Below are positions 43,323-55,254 of a DNA stretch of 64,000 bases, piece by piece; position 1 is the stretch's first letter, and each line of letters opens with the position of its first letter. The position numbers and the translations under genes were made by a program. The notes under the pieces are model-generated. The model ran no database searches, had not been told where the DNA came from, and worked only from the letters and a program-made list of their open reading frames with translations. The stretch comes from Paracentrotus lividus (lineage: Eukaryota > Echinodermata > Echinoidea > Camarodonta > Echinidae), in the NCBI GenBank assembly GCA_940671915.1, contig CALNVZ010003426.1:26717636-26781635 (forward strand). The letters are read 5' to 3'.

Positions 43323-45989
43323 CTTGGGTCAAAGATTTTGTTAAGGTAAGAGGGATGGGGCAGCTTTGCCAATTTTTAGGTATTGGGAGACCCCAGAAGA
43401 TGTTTTACCAAAATCTGGCTGACAGCAACGTTAGGGGATGCTTGGTAGGGGCGGTACATTTTTTTTAATTTTTTTTTTTGTATGGGCGGGGGGGGGGGGG
43501 TAGAACAACCCCATAGGCAGTGTGTTTCTGAGTAGGGTAGGAATGTAAGTTTATTATGAACAAAAACAAAAATGGACGTTTAAGATCTGAAACAAGGTGG
43601 GGAAGGGGCTATTGCTCAGTTTTCAACCCCCTCCCCCCCCCCCCCGCGACGACGGCCCCCAAAATAAATAAATAATAAAAAAAAATTGGGATGTTGAAGG
43701 TTTCACTGCAATGTTGCAGTTTTATGTCAAATGATAAATTTTCCTACGTGGATACGGGAGGGGTCTGAGAGTGCCCGCCCCCTTTAAAAAATAGAAAGCC
43801 CCTCCCCCCGTCAAAAGAAAAATGGTAAGGAAGGCATTTTTTCCATCCCACATGAAATGTTTATTGAAATTTTCTTCTTTAACTAATAAGATTTTTGCAT
43901 ATTGGTGTCAGACAGTCACAGATCCAGGGGAAAGGGGTTGCCCGTTAAGCACAAAAAATGGAAAAGTGCCCTAGAATGGGTATACCACTGCCACCCCCAC
44001 ATGTATACCCAAAAGGTTTCAGTATAGTGCAACAAAGGGCAAAGGCCCGCTCTTATAAATTATGTCTGACAGGCGCAGATGCAGGGGGTCCGCGCATGAT
44101 ATATTTTGTTATTAAAAGGACCCCCATTTTTTTTTTATGGTATTGACCCCCCCCCCCCCCGTTATATAGGGTATATATATATTCAGCAATGTTACTCGCA
44201 AACCATATGTTGTGCGTCACGTCGAAAGAGAGACTAATCGCGATTTTTGAAATCCATTTTATTTGATATTATTGATCTCTGATTCATTGCCTTGAATTTG
44301 ATATATAACCCGACTGTAAAGAGTAATAGAAGTGGAGATATTAGCCTCTGAACGCGAGGAGAATTGTGCTCTTGGAAATCAAAATCAAGAAGAAAAACGT
44401 CTGCGAAGTTTGACTTCCGTTTGACTCCGAGCCAGAAAAATAAGACCATTTTGTCACCGCTCTACTCACCGAAATGCCCTAGCAACCACTTGTTACAAAG
44501 GTGAAACGATTGACCAATGAGGAGGCTGCATTCAGGTATACAGAGAACAATACTCGTCCGTCACGCATGATCGAGGCAAACGCAGCAAGCGATGTTGTCT
44601 AAATAACATTCAATCTTCTCAAAAAAAGAAACTAAATTTGGTTAGTTGTTTTTGTATCTCTTGTCAAATAAATAAAAACGTCATGTTCTTTCTAATTGTT
44701 TAAGAAAAAGTCCGCTCTTTTAAGAAAAGACGTTTACCAATCCTGGCGCTAAATTAGTTAGAAACAAAACTATTTTAAAACCTTTTGGGATTTTATTCCG
44801 ATGTTTGCGTGCGTTTCTTCTTTGAATGTCAATCGCGTATACTCTTACTCATTATAAAGCGAGTCATTTTGATCTGAACACTGTTGGAAATTTCGAACAT
44901 AATAATGGTCTATAGACTAAATTATTCTTGTACAGGGGTTTATTGCATTTTGTTTAATATCTTTGAATAAGTATATTGATAGAGATAAGCCTCCAAAAAT
45001 GTTTTAAGAAATATTGCGCCTCACGAATGTATTTAGAATTTCTCTGATCACGTTTTATGAGTGGCTAGGTTAGCTTATAAGACAATGAAATAAAAACGTA
45101 AATGATTTGCTCGATCTCGTCTTTTATTGATCAACCTGTTACCAGTAATAAAAAGATATTAATAATTTTTAGAAATGAATTATTTTAAGAGTAAATCGTA
45201 TTTTGTTTCGTCGTGTTTAGTAAAACGCTACTTTCTTAAACACGTTACTTTGTAAAATAAACTGCAGAAGACTTTAACCTAAATACTTGTATCAGAAGTA
45301 TTATCACGTCACCTCTTTTGTATGCTCTATGTTTCCCTGATGGAACCAAATTTGTTAATAGGGAGGTTTTAATTTCCCATCAGGACAACAGATATCGCGG
45401 CCCTTAAAATAAAATGCTGAAATTAACATTCATTTGGATCCAGATAGCTAAGTCAAGCAATAAGTAGCTTTTCCCCACATAACCCCCCCCCCCTCTCCCA
45501 CCCGATTGTTAGATTTGACATTCGTTTGCGTGCTCCGCTATCCCGGATGAAAACAGCTTTATTCACAGCAGGTTGTGGCATCGCACGCAAAATTTCTGAG
45601 TGCAGCTAAAGAGAGTTTAGTTCGCTATTCGCCTCACAAAAACGAAACAAAAAATCCAGTTGAAATCACACATCACATGACAAAGCCATGCGTTTGCTAA
45701 GGGCGGAGCTAAACGGAGAGGGGAAATGAGCGTGGACGTTCGCTTGTATGTCCGGAAAAAAAAATTATGACCGAAAAAAACACTCGCCGAAAAACTGCTT
45801 TTTTACCACTTTCCCGTTACCATTTTCACTCATGTTTTAACTGAGCAAAGATGAAGCATGGTAGAACCGAAAATCAACAAAAAAAAATTCCTCAAATTTT
45901 GAACTTTTTTATTAGTTTGTCGATTTACTCGGATCTTTTATCTGCGACTTCTCTCTCATTTCGACAAGACGTATCACATATGATATCAA
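43323..45989. other. No gene recognised
   Basis: Homopolymer-rich (poly-G 43489-43500, poly-C 43628-43645 and 44147-44161, 45483-45492) AT-biased sequence. No long frame, LINE motif or inverted terminal repeat was recognised. Confidence 0.4.
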
Positions 45990-46372
45990 GAGGATTGTTT
46001 AGTTTTGTTAAAAAGGACAAAAAAAATATTAATTGCCCCAAACAGGAAACCCCCATTTCATAAAATGAATGATTTTTAGTGGAAGAAGTACTTAAGTCCA
46101 CGGTTTTAGTAGAAGAAGTACCTAAGTCCATAGTTTTAGTGGAAGAAGTACCTAAGTCCAACTTCCGGCTTATTGATTATAGGAGATCGATAAGCATAAA
46201 ATTGCTGAAATTTGCCACGTATTTTTCTCCTCCCTTAAAATCAACTCCACAAAGTTTGAATCTGAAATTCAAAAATTTGTGATGTGCAGAATAGTTTGAA
46301 ATATTCAAACCCTTGTATCTCAGAACTTAGTATTATGTGACTTAAGTACTTTTTCCACTAAACTCTTCATTT
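45990..46372. mobile_element. Element with 30-bp repeats, copy 2
   Basis: Shares CCCCAAACAGGAAACCCCCAT and three 30-bp units (46078-46160) with copy 1. It ends GTGACTTAAGTACTTTTTCC(ACTAAACTCTTC), the inverse of the start of copy 1, so the family has terminal inverted repeats containing the same 30-bp motif. It abuts a LINE relic on its right. Confidence 0.5.
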
Positions 46373-46715
46373 ATCGGAGCGATTGGATATTGCTCGGTAG
46401 AGTATGCAGTTATCTGCAAACAGTCTTGCTGTGCTGTGAACCACTTCCGAGTTGTCATTAATATTCAAAATGAGGAAGTGGGGTCCTTCCCTGCGGAATA
46501 CCACTCAATACTGGTTACCAATTTGATGTTCTTTGATGACGCTTGGTCAGAAAGGTTTTTATCCACTAAAGGTATATGTAACGGAAACCATACAAGTTTA
46601 ATTTCTGCAACAGTTTCATGTGGGGAAGACATCGAATGCTTTGCTAAAGTCAAGTATTGCGATGTTGCATCTATCCTTGTTGTTGTGATAAGTAATAATA
46701 TCACCGGTTGTAGCA
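46373..46715 (-). pseudogene. Jockey-like LINE reverse transcriptase, palm fragment
   Basis: On the minus strand: YHNNKDRCNIAILDFSKAFD (near 46650), SAGKDPTSSF..LNINDNSEV and STARLFADNCILYRAISNRS (46450-46378). DFSKAFD and FADD (here FADN) are the catalytic boxes of jockey/CR1-type polymerases, so this copy has lost the last Asp. It is probably the continuation of the minus-strand LINE at 49690-50100, split by the plus-strand LINE between them. Confidence 0.7.
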
Positions 46716-46729
46716 ACTAGTTATGTATC

Positions 46730-49402
46730 ATTTCATCAGCGTACCTCCCATCACATCCTTGTCCGGTAGTTGAGCCATGGCAGGTATTTCGGGAACTTAG
46801 AGCTATTGACACCACGCGATCTGGAGGCCCTGACGGCATACCTGCTCGTGTGATCAAAGAGTTCGCGTACGAGCTTTGCTTCCCCTTAACTCACATTCTT
46901 AACTCTTCATATGCACAGGGTGTAGTGCCATCTCAATGGAAAAGAGCAATAGTGGTACCAGTGCCAAAGTCCAAACCTGCCACTATTGACAACACTCGCC
47001 CCAATTTCACTCACTGATCATTTTGCAAAGTTAGCAGAAACTTTCATCGCCGAAGTGGACAATGGGTGCTATGATGCAGCACATAGACCCCCAACAGTTC
47101 GGAAACATCAAGGGGTTTCCACTGTTTCTTTGTTGGTGGACGTTCTCCATCATCTTTATCTGCATGCGGATCGACCGAAGACATCATCAACGCTCGTTCT
47201 AACGGACTTCAGCAAGGCCTTCGATCGGGTCAATCATACATTGCGATCGGAGAAATTGCTGGATATGGCGTAAATCCGCAATGCGTCTGTGGATAGCCGA
47301 CTTTCTCCACCGAAGGCAACAGTGTGTAAGGTACAACTCCAGCACTTCTGACTGGACTGAGCTTCACACAGGAATACCGCAAGGTACTAAGCTGGGCCCA
47401 ATATATTCCTAGCCGTCATCAACAATGCGCTGTTGTGATATCAATGACCAGATTCGCAGATTTAAGTATGTTGATGATCTCACGCTCTCGAGTCTCGTGG
47501 CCAGAACCAGGACATGAGTATCCAGTCAGCAGTGATTCACTTGCTACTTACTCGACTGCAAATGATATGAAGTTGAATCCGAAAAAGTGTGTAGCAATGC
47601 AAATATGTTTTATGAAGACGCCTCCCCCTCCCCAATTCTTCGGGTACGTGAAGATTTGATCCCTTACGAAACGTGTGTCAAACTCCTCGGTATCCACATC
47701 CAGAACGACCTTAAAGTGGACAAAACAAGTGGCTGAGATGCTGAAAAGAGCGAATGGAAATTATACATGTTTGAGGATGTTGAAGCACCACAATGTCCCA
47801 TCTCAAGATCTCCTGACCGTCTTCAAAAGCTATGTGAGACCGACGGTCGAATATGCAGTCCCAGCCTGGAATGCAGGACTCACCAAGGATCAGATCCGAA
47901 AGATCGAAGGTATCCAGAAGCGAGCTATGAAAATAATAGTAGGGCCGGCATACACCTCTTACGCAGACGTCCTAGTATCCTTTCAAGTGCCGACTCTAGC
48001 TGAACGACGTCAAAAGTTGTGTTTGGACTTTGCGACGACAGCACAAAACACCTCTCAATGCAGACATCTCTTTCCAAGAATTCCCGAAAGAAGAGTAAGA
48101 ATGAACTTGAGAAAGACTGAAAAGATTCAACAAATCAAGTTCAGAACTAATAGGCTTAGAGATAGCCCTGTGCCGTATCTGATCAAACTGATAAACGAAA
48201 GTTAGGATAACACTATGCTTGCAGGTGAAAATCAATGCATAAAGAGCGTTATCTGAAAATAGTCCATTTAGTGTTTTATGCCCGTATACTATTGTATTTA
48301 TTTACAGTATACTTACGATTTCCGTTTCTAATCCGCCTTTCATTTTCTACATTTGATCTCAAAAAGGTCGTAAAACACATAAATTCAATACCTAAATGTC
48401 TAAGCTATTGATTTAAGAATAGAAAATCTTAATTTACAAACCAAGACAATAGAATATTCAAAGCTAACCTAAGTACTTGCAAAACTTTATTAGTAATAAT
48501 GATTATTTATATACTATGTATTTTTTGTAAAATTAATCAATAGTATTTCCGTGAAGGGGGGGGGGGGTGTTCTTGGTACTTTGTTCTTTGTAATTCTCAA
48601 CTAGTTTGTAAAATTAAAATAATATTTTTCTTTATGGTTTTCAATAATTATGATGATTAGAATTTTTATACTTGTACTTTCCTTGGGGCTAAATGAGTAT
48701 GATATAGTAAAAATAAAAGTTGTTTCTAATGAGTGGTTAATATTTATTTCCATAATTGTCTCAATTTCCTATTTCATGAAATACTTAAGTTCGAAATAGG
48801 TTGATTTTATTTTGATAGTTTTATATCTAATAGCTTTACAGACAATATAGACACTTAATTTCAAAACGTTTTTAATAATTATGAATTGCTTTTTTAGCAA
48901 AATCAGGGAATAATGGCAGTCATGATATTGTAAATTTGTTGTTTTTTTATGAGGGGCTATTAACGTTAATTGCCATGAACATATTTCTGTATATAAAATT
49001 TCTGTTTTACACAACATTTAAATTTCTGAAACTTACGATGTTTCTGACAGCCTTGCATATAATCATAATATCCTTGTAAATAATATGAATATATAATTAA
49101 ATTTATTTAATTAATTTTGAAATTGTACACACATTATAATTCGATCTGTTTCTATTTATAACTCTTCGTAATATAATAATATAAAGCTGGAATCAAATTT
49201 ATTATGTAATCAAATAATCTCTGTATCCTGTTAAGCTACAAATTATTACCATGTATTACGTGTATTTTAATTATTCAAATTATCTGAACTTTCAATGTAT
49301 AATTATGTCAATTTATTCTTTGTAAATGCATCGCAATTCGGCTTTGCCGCAATGATGTTTTGTTTTTATCAATAAACCATTTATCTATCTATCTATCTAT
49401 CT
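46730..49402 (+). pseudogene. Jockey-superfamily LINE, RT to 3' tail, inserted head-on
   Basis: The plus strand reads VFRELRAIDTTRSGGPDGIP, VIKEFAYELCFPLTHILNSS, VPSQWKRAIVVPVPKSK, PISLTDHFAKLAETFI, GVSTVSLLVDVLHHLY, LVLTDFSKAFDRVNH, TGIPQGTKLGP, KYVDDLTL (catalytic, near 47463), NDMKLNPKKC, LLGIHIQNDLKW, and an intact C-terminal frame 47675-48205 (AGLTKDQIRKIEGIQKRAMK, IPERRVRMNLRKTEKIQQIK). Four or more frame changes occur before 47675. A long AT-rich 3' UTR ends in AATAAACC and (TATC)n (49380-49402). The 5' end is truncated; no endonuclease. Confidence 0.8.
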
Positions 49403-49507
49403 ACGCCGCTTGAAAGCTTGCTGGTAGACAGAAAGGATCCAGGTTGTAGTACGATATGTAATAAGTCGGCTAATTGCCCAGTGTGTGCTTCACACCTGCA
49501 GCACAGG

Positions 49508-49650
49508 CCTCAAGTAAATTTGTCAAAGCATAAAAAAGGAAATAAACTTTCTTCTTGTGCACTTATTTTTTCTCAGAGCCTAGGTTTGTTCTTTTATAAA
49601 CGTGGCACTCTACAAATTCTTGATATCAAAATCCATGTCTTTTTTTATGT
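49508..49650 (+). repeat. 144-bp near-identical direct repeat, copy 2
   Basis: Near-identical to 42453-42596, same orientation. It lies between the (TATC)n tail of the plus LINE and the remaining half of the minus LINE, so it arrived within the disrupted element or with the same rearrangement. Confidence 0.7.
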
Positions 49651-49689
49651 TTTTAAGGATAAAGGACGATATTGGGTTGGTTATTTCAT

Positions 49690-50100
49690 TGGACCATAGT
49701 AGATAACAGCGACGTTTGCTTTACGCCAATCTTCAGGGAGGTACCATTTATCATACGAAAACATATCAAAACCGTAACTGGGGCTATTTTTTACCTGCTA
49801 TTTTAAGAACACGGCATTGAATAATATCTGATCGTGGAGCCTTTGAGACGTGTAATGACTTGAGGATGCCATTAACTGTGAGGTCAATATATGGAATATC
49901 AGGAAGGTTTCTTGTCGGAAGATAGGGAGTCTGGATGCCGTCCCTGGAGAAGACACTTTGGAATTTTTTCAGACAGTACGATTGTTTTCCCTATATCATC
50001 AGTAATGAACTCCTTTCATTTTCTTTCTAAACGCTCTGGATCCATACGTTATCTTTTTAAAAGTTTGGTCTTCATTTTGTTTTTCCAGAACTGTTTATAG
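49690..50100 (-). pseudogene. Jockey-like LINE reverse transcriptase, N-terminal fragment
   Basis: On the minus strand: FFQSVFSRDGIQTPYLPT, IPYIDLTVNGILKSLHVSKA (with KAPRSDI for the usual KA.GPD), QCRVLKIAG, then YDKWYLPEDWRKANVAVIY. These are the standard blocks just before the palm of jockey/CR1-type polymerases (GV.KLL..L...KA.GPD, LP.DW..A.V.PI). Together with 46373-46715 this makes one LINE interrupted by another; about 60 residues between them are not visible. Confidence 0.65.
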
Positions 50101-51140
50101 CCGGTTTTCTAAAAGATCAGCTTTTTGGATGTCTTTTGAGCTATTCTGATTTCTTCTTTTTTTAATTTCTTCATTTTGTTGGTACTTCTTCCATTTGACT
50201 TACCCTCCCAGTTTCTTCTCTGTGAAAAGGACCTTTCAGTCGTGGGGTAAAGTTTGGACTTTAGCAAGCGTATTATTGGTTGTGCATAAGATACTAGCCT
50301 AGTAGGCCTTAATTGTAAGATACATCCCTTTCTTTCAATCTAGCTCTCAAGAAACCACTGACGTAAATCCATTCCCGCTTTCTATTCATCAGGGGGATGG
50401 CGCTTTGTAGTATTATGTAATATCCCCCCCCCCCCCGATGAAAAGCATTCTTTACGAATTTACGCCAGTGCAAGAAACACTCTTATTTGATATAAAGGCG
50501 AAAGCACAATAGACCATAACTTGTTTGAGTAAACACAGGTGTTTAATCATTGTATAATCACTCTGATAAACATGTATGACCAAAACATTTGGATCTCACT
50601 GTAAATGTGTAAACAGACACCCCCTAACAATACACTGAACTGTCTTTGTTCATGCAAACTTTCCTGCATAAATAAAGAGGGTTTATTTTGCAACATTTTA
50701 AATGTGTTTCTCTCCCAGTAATTACGCATTTTTTTCATATTTTCAGTGGTCGATCTGTGGTGGGTGATCAGCTAACGTAATAAAGAGCACAAAGGCATAA
50801 TGGACCTCCGCTTTATGATTTTTCCATTTGGGGTGGGTTTTTATTATGTTTTTCGCGTTTTAATTTTTGGGCGAAGGTCTTTAGACGGAGTGCTAGCCTT
50901 TTTAAAATAAACGTTTATTTTGGTCATCTCTTGACCACAGAAGGGGGCCCATCCACCCCCTCCAAATGTGATAAAATGTTTTAAAACTGGGCATGTATTT
51001 GGGGGTATTATTAGAATGAATAAGCCTGCAAAGTTCCATACATTTATCTTAAATACTTTTGGAGTTATCGGCATATATAATTGTCATTTCAGATATCTGC
51101 ATTTGATTCTACTTTTACAATACACAGTCTATGGGAGAGC
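50101..51140. other. No gene recognised
   Basis: AT-rich. It could include the putative upstream intron of the candidate exon at 51144. A poly-C tract is at 50427-50438. No repeat family recognised. Confidence 0.35.
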
Positions 51141-51143
51141 TGA

Positions 51144-51395
51144 CCGCACAAAGAGCGACAATTGTTGAAACTGCGCAGTAACCGACGGTCGAAACTAAAA
51201 AATTATGTGGTATCAAAAGATGCCCAAGACTCTATAATAAAAAGTCATGAAAGCTTTTGGCATCAAAAAGTTATCCCTAAACTTACTTCGGCAAATGTAC
51301 AAGGGCGTTCAAATTCCCATAGACTTTGTGTAGCTTTGGGTGTTCTTATAATTTTAGCCACCATTGTATTTGTGTATATTTGGGTTAATTATTGA
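51144..51395 (+). CDS. Candidate terminal exon with C-terminal membrane anchor
   Basis: Open on the plus strand from after a TGA at 51141 to a TGA at 51393. It has no ATG at its start, so if real it is a spliced last exon; an AG near 51178 (CTGCGCAG) or 51127 (TACACAG) could be the acceptor. The peptide is basic (LRSNRRSKLKNYVVSKD, SFWHQKVIPKL) and ends in a hydrophobic segment LCVALGVLIILATIVFVYIW followed by VNY and the stop. That layout, a cytosolic basic part and a single terminal membrane helix, fits a tail-anchored or type II protein. AATAAA at 51646 fits a 3' UTR of about 250 bases. No family was recognised, and chance cannot be excluded. Confidence 0.4.
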   Translation, partial: PHKERQLLKLRSNRRSKLKNYVVSKDAQDSIIKSHESFWHQKVIPKLTSANVQGRSNSHRLCVALGVLIILATIVFVYIWVNY

Positions 51396-51645
51396 ATCAT
51401 AATTTGTATACACTTACATAGTTGATTTTTAATGTTAACCTCCGTACATATGCGTTAACCTGTAATATTTGTTGCGGTAATGGTAAATTTGTACCTGCAT
51501 GGACCCGTTGAAAGGCAGTCTGTTTGACTGAATGTGATTTTTTTAGAAATGAACATCATAAAATTAAACTTCATACATTATGAATTTAAACGTACTACAC
51601 ACACCATGAACACATGCACAGTATTTGGCTTTAACAAGTTTGAAC

Positions 51646-51651
51646 AATAAA
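51646..51651 (+). terminator. AATAAA polyadenylation signal
   Basis: AATAAA lies 250 bases downstream of the stop codon of the candidate membrane-anchor exon. A normal distance, but such hexamers are frequent in AT-rich DNA. Confidence 0.25.
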
Positions 51652-52034
51652 CAATGAAAGAAGACAGAACAAAATATTTCAGATTAAACATTTCCTGCAG
51701 CTACACAGTGACGTCCCATTTTAAATGGTAAATGTTGTGAAAAATTATTGATTTTTCAGATTTAATTTGAATTGAAGTCACGGCCCGTCTTGCGCAGTCA
51801 CATTAGCATTTCTGTTTATTTGACTGTTTTACGAATATAAAGCATTGTTTGTTTTTTTTTTTTTTTTTTGTTGTTGTTTGTTTGTTTTATTTTTGTTTGT
51901 TTGTTTGTTTGTTTGTTTGTTTGTTTTTTTTTGGGGGGGGGATTAAACAAACTCCAAAAATTTGTTGAGAAATCGGCGAGTCCTAAGCTGGTAAGTGATA
52001 GTTGGAGACATCTGTACTTTAATCGTGGGATGTG
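51652..52034. repeat. Spacer with poly-T and (GTTT)n
   Basis: Poly-T at 51851-51868, GTTT repeats at 51870-51926 and poly-G near 51935-51942. No gene. Confidence 0.6.
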
Positions 52035-52245
52035 TCTAGTTATCGACTATCTCGAACATATATATGTTCATCAGCTTTGGATACGGGGAACTCAACTGGT
52101 GGATGTCCATGAATACAGCATCACGTACAGTATGACTAGAGTGAAGTCTAGAATTTGTGGTGTTTGACCATCACAGCTGTGCACGTTTGGTTCACATTCA
52201 ACCAAATATCAAGCATTTGTCGAATGCCACAAACTACACTGTTCG
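52035..52245 (+). other. Exon-like repeat, copy G (subfamily II, decayed)
   Basis: Retains CTCGAACAT, TCAGCTTTGGATACGGGGAA, CTCAACTGG..GGATGTCCATGAATA, GTATGACTA and GACCATCACAGCTGTGCACG, but has a one-base deletion in GTGGCACG. It ends CCACAAACTACACT instead of CCACAAACCAGGTGAG, so the donor is lost. A clear pseudo-copy; homology stops at this point. Confidence 0.55.
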
Positions 52246-52979
52246 TCATAAAGGTGGAATATTTTTTACCGCTATAGCGACATGATTTTGCTCTGACTTT
52301 AATTTCTTGAATATGTTTGTCCCTGCTTTTACTGTTCGGGACCCTGGCTATATCTTGGACATTCTCCCAACACTTCACGTGGACGTTTTTCCAAAAAAGT
52401 TTTGTCAACCCCCATGATGCCCATTTTTGTCATTTTTTCTCATTTTGGGGCACCTTTTTATTTTCCCGGCCGATCAAAAAAAAATTTTGTATGCCGTTCG
52501 TTTACATTTATTTCTTTATTTCATGAAATCCTGAATAGGGATTCGTTGAACTTTGATTAGCATTAATATGTTATAAGACATACACACACCTATGATTTCG
52601 TCAAGAATGAAAAAAAAAAAAAAAAATATTGATTAGGTAAAATTTGATCTGATGTGACGTGATTTTTCGTACACTACATTAATTTTAGTTTGAAGTATTT
52701 TATAATCCTATTTTATTTCTATGCCATCGGCCAGTGTCTTTTATTGGTATCTTTTCTCAGAGATCACCATGACCATTGCGACAGGGTTTACTAATTCCGT
52801 TCAACGCGGTGTGATGACCGATTACTGTTAGTCATACGTGTTATATCTTACTACCATGGCTGAACTTTAACATCCCTGTATTTTAGGCCTATCAGCGTTT
52901 TCCCAATGTGATGAAATCAAATTAATGTTTTTGTATAGTGCATTTTCTTTGCTGTTTTAAAGCGTTCCATAAGATAAAT
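52246..52979. other. No gene recognised
   Basis: T-rich sequence with a poly-A at 52608-52626. Nothing supported. Confidence 0.4.
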
Positions 52980-55200
52980 ATGACGGACACCCCTTTCTGA
53001 TAACATTATTCTTAGCAAGAGGGCGGTTCTTTGAAAAGTGAACCTTTTTGGGAGAAAATAAAGTTTTTCTTGTTTGTTTTTAAGCTGCACATTCATATTG
53101 AGCATTGTCTGAAGTTTCATGAAATGCATTCTTCATCTTAATTTTACGAATTTGTCATGCTCATTTGCATAAATTAAAGGTAGTGCATTTCTTTTTCGTT
53201 AATTGCGAAAACTAATTCAACTTGTCATAACTTTAGAATATAATCAACCTATACTGTCTATTCAATCTAACTGTCATAGGTTGCCTAGATCAGTAATATG
53301 AAGCAAAAATCTGACTACTAATCTAGACCAGCTCTCTATCAACATCGTTGATATTACAGCGCGTGCAGCACGGACCACACACTGCAAATATAGACACGGC
53401 GCATCAGCGTGCATTATTATATGCGCTACCGGTCAACGGTTCGCACCGTACGGTATATTTTTCGAGGTTCGAAAAATAGAGATGAATTTTGATAATCGCA
53501 ATATAATGACAAATATACACAGTTGAGCTTAATCATGTTGTGGGAAGATACAGTCATTGATATACTACTATATCCTCTCAAAAACTAGAAATGTAATATT
53601 TTTTCCTGCAAAAGGATGACACTACCTTTAACATTTATAACATTTGAATAGAAAAATGGTACATAAACTATCATTTCTTTGACCTTGACTTGATTGTATA
53701 TGCTGGTCTCCTTATTTTGATTTTTTAATTATGTCATTTTTTAACTTCAATCCTTTAAATTTAACTGAAAAACAATGGTGTTGAATTGATTGTTTTAAGA
53801 TAATTAACTAAATAAATTAAATACCTTCAAATGTCACACATGTGACCCAAAACAACGAAAAGTTAACGCCCCCCGAAAACCATAGTTCTATTATTATTAC
53901 ATTTTTTTCTCCAAAGCTAGATATAATGTGCCTCGCATCTCACCAAATATGAAGCCATGATAGCTTTGAATTTAGTTATTATTTAAATTTGAAATTGGTC
54001 ACACACGTGACCCACTGGTCAAGTGTGTGACAATATGTCACGCCTGAAAAGGGGGACTATGCTATTGGACCATTCTTTAAAAAGTTAACCTTTTTAGGAC
54101 AACATAAATGTTTGCTTTATTATTTTGAGCTGCATATCCAAATAAAGCAATGTCTGAAGTTTCATGAACTGATGTTTTCATGCTCATTTTCATAAATTAA
54201 CATAAATGACAATTAGATGGAAAAACGGTACATAATAATAATATCATTTTTTTTAAAACCCTGACTGGAATGAATATGCTGACTTCCTTTCTTGGATTAT
54301 TGCCATTATATTATTATTTACTCCTCTTAATCTAACCCCCAAAATAATGTTGTTAAATTGATTATATTAAGGTAATTAACCCTGGAAATTAATTGCCCTC
54401 ATTACGTCATCCCCTTTTTAGCGAGCTGAGCTGCTGTGTTATAGACCCCCTATCAAAAATCCTTGTTTGGAGATCCAATATATTTCTTTTCCAAGCACTA
54501 TCGACCCTGCATGGCCAGGTAATCCCTGTTATCTACCTTTTCAACTCCGCTGGCTATCCTGAACGTTGACCTAGGGTTAAATGATAAACAACAGATGTGA
54601 TATTACGTAAGAGAAGCTCTGCCTGTAATTGGCCCATTGGAATGAAATGATTGTATTTGGTATTTCTTCAAGTTTTCAAAGGCATATTATATTTAGAAAT
54701 CCGATGTTAATTCCTTTTCTATTTCGAACGAAGAAAATCGACCTCGAAATAAGGAAAATACGAGAATGAAAAAGTAAAATAAAAATGTATCTATACATAC
54801 ATCAAGACCGTTTAATGTAAACAATATTGCCACCGCGTGTGGCCCCCTGCTGTGACCGTGGGTGACCACTGTTTGGACCGAGGTCCAATAGCTTGCTTGT
54901 GGTGAGTCACACTTGGAAAAGAGAACTATTGGAGTTGCAAGTAGGGGTCTATTGTCCTCAAACGGACTATTTCGTCATGTCAAATGTCACACAAGTGACC
55001 AGAAAACACAACAAGTTTATGCCCCTCCTTAACCATGGCTCTGGTATTATAATTATTATTTCTCCAAAGCTAGATTTAATGTACCTTGCATCTCACTAAG
55101 TATGAATGCATGAAAAGTTTTAATTTCATTTTTTAATTAGCAAACAAATTGGTCACGCACGTGACCCACTGGGTGGGGGCGGTCATAAAGGTCTGATTAT
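52980..55200. repeat. Tandem duplication, two units of about 1.1 kb
   Basis: Unit 1 (52980-54060) and unit 2 (54060-55200) share TTTGAAAAGTGAACCTTTTT / TTTAAAAAGTTAACCTTTTT, GAGCTGCAT, AATGTCTGAAGTTTCATGAA, ATGGTACATAA.., and near their ends AAATGTCACACATGTGACC, TCTCCAAAGCTAGAT, GCATCTCACCAA and ATTGGTCACACACGTGACCCAC. Unit 1 carries the MITE at 53178; unit 2 has the empty site but also a segment of about 0.5 kb (54400-54970) absent from unit 1. Confidence 0.65.
53178..53627. mobile_element. piggyBac-like MITE (family PB1), copy 1
   Basis: 450 bp with the right terminus AAAAGGATGACACTACCT and a slightly decayed left terminus AGGTAGTGCATTTC, flanked by TTAA on both sides (53174-53177 and 53628-53631). 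The other copy at 58305 is the same length and highly similar throughout. The empty site CATAAATTAACAT is preserved at 54191-54203 in the duplicated unit. TTAA target plus short TIR is the piggyBac signature. No transposase frame. Confidence 0.8.
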
Positions 55201-55254
55201 TTTCACTTTTATTGGCTGAAATTGATTTATTTTACACTGGAAACCTAAATGGGT

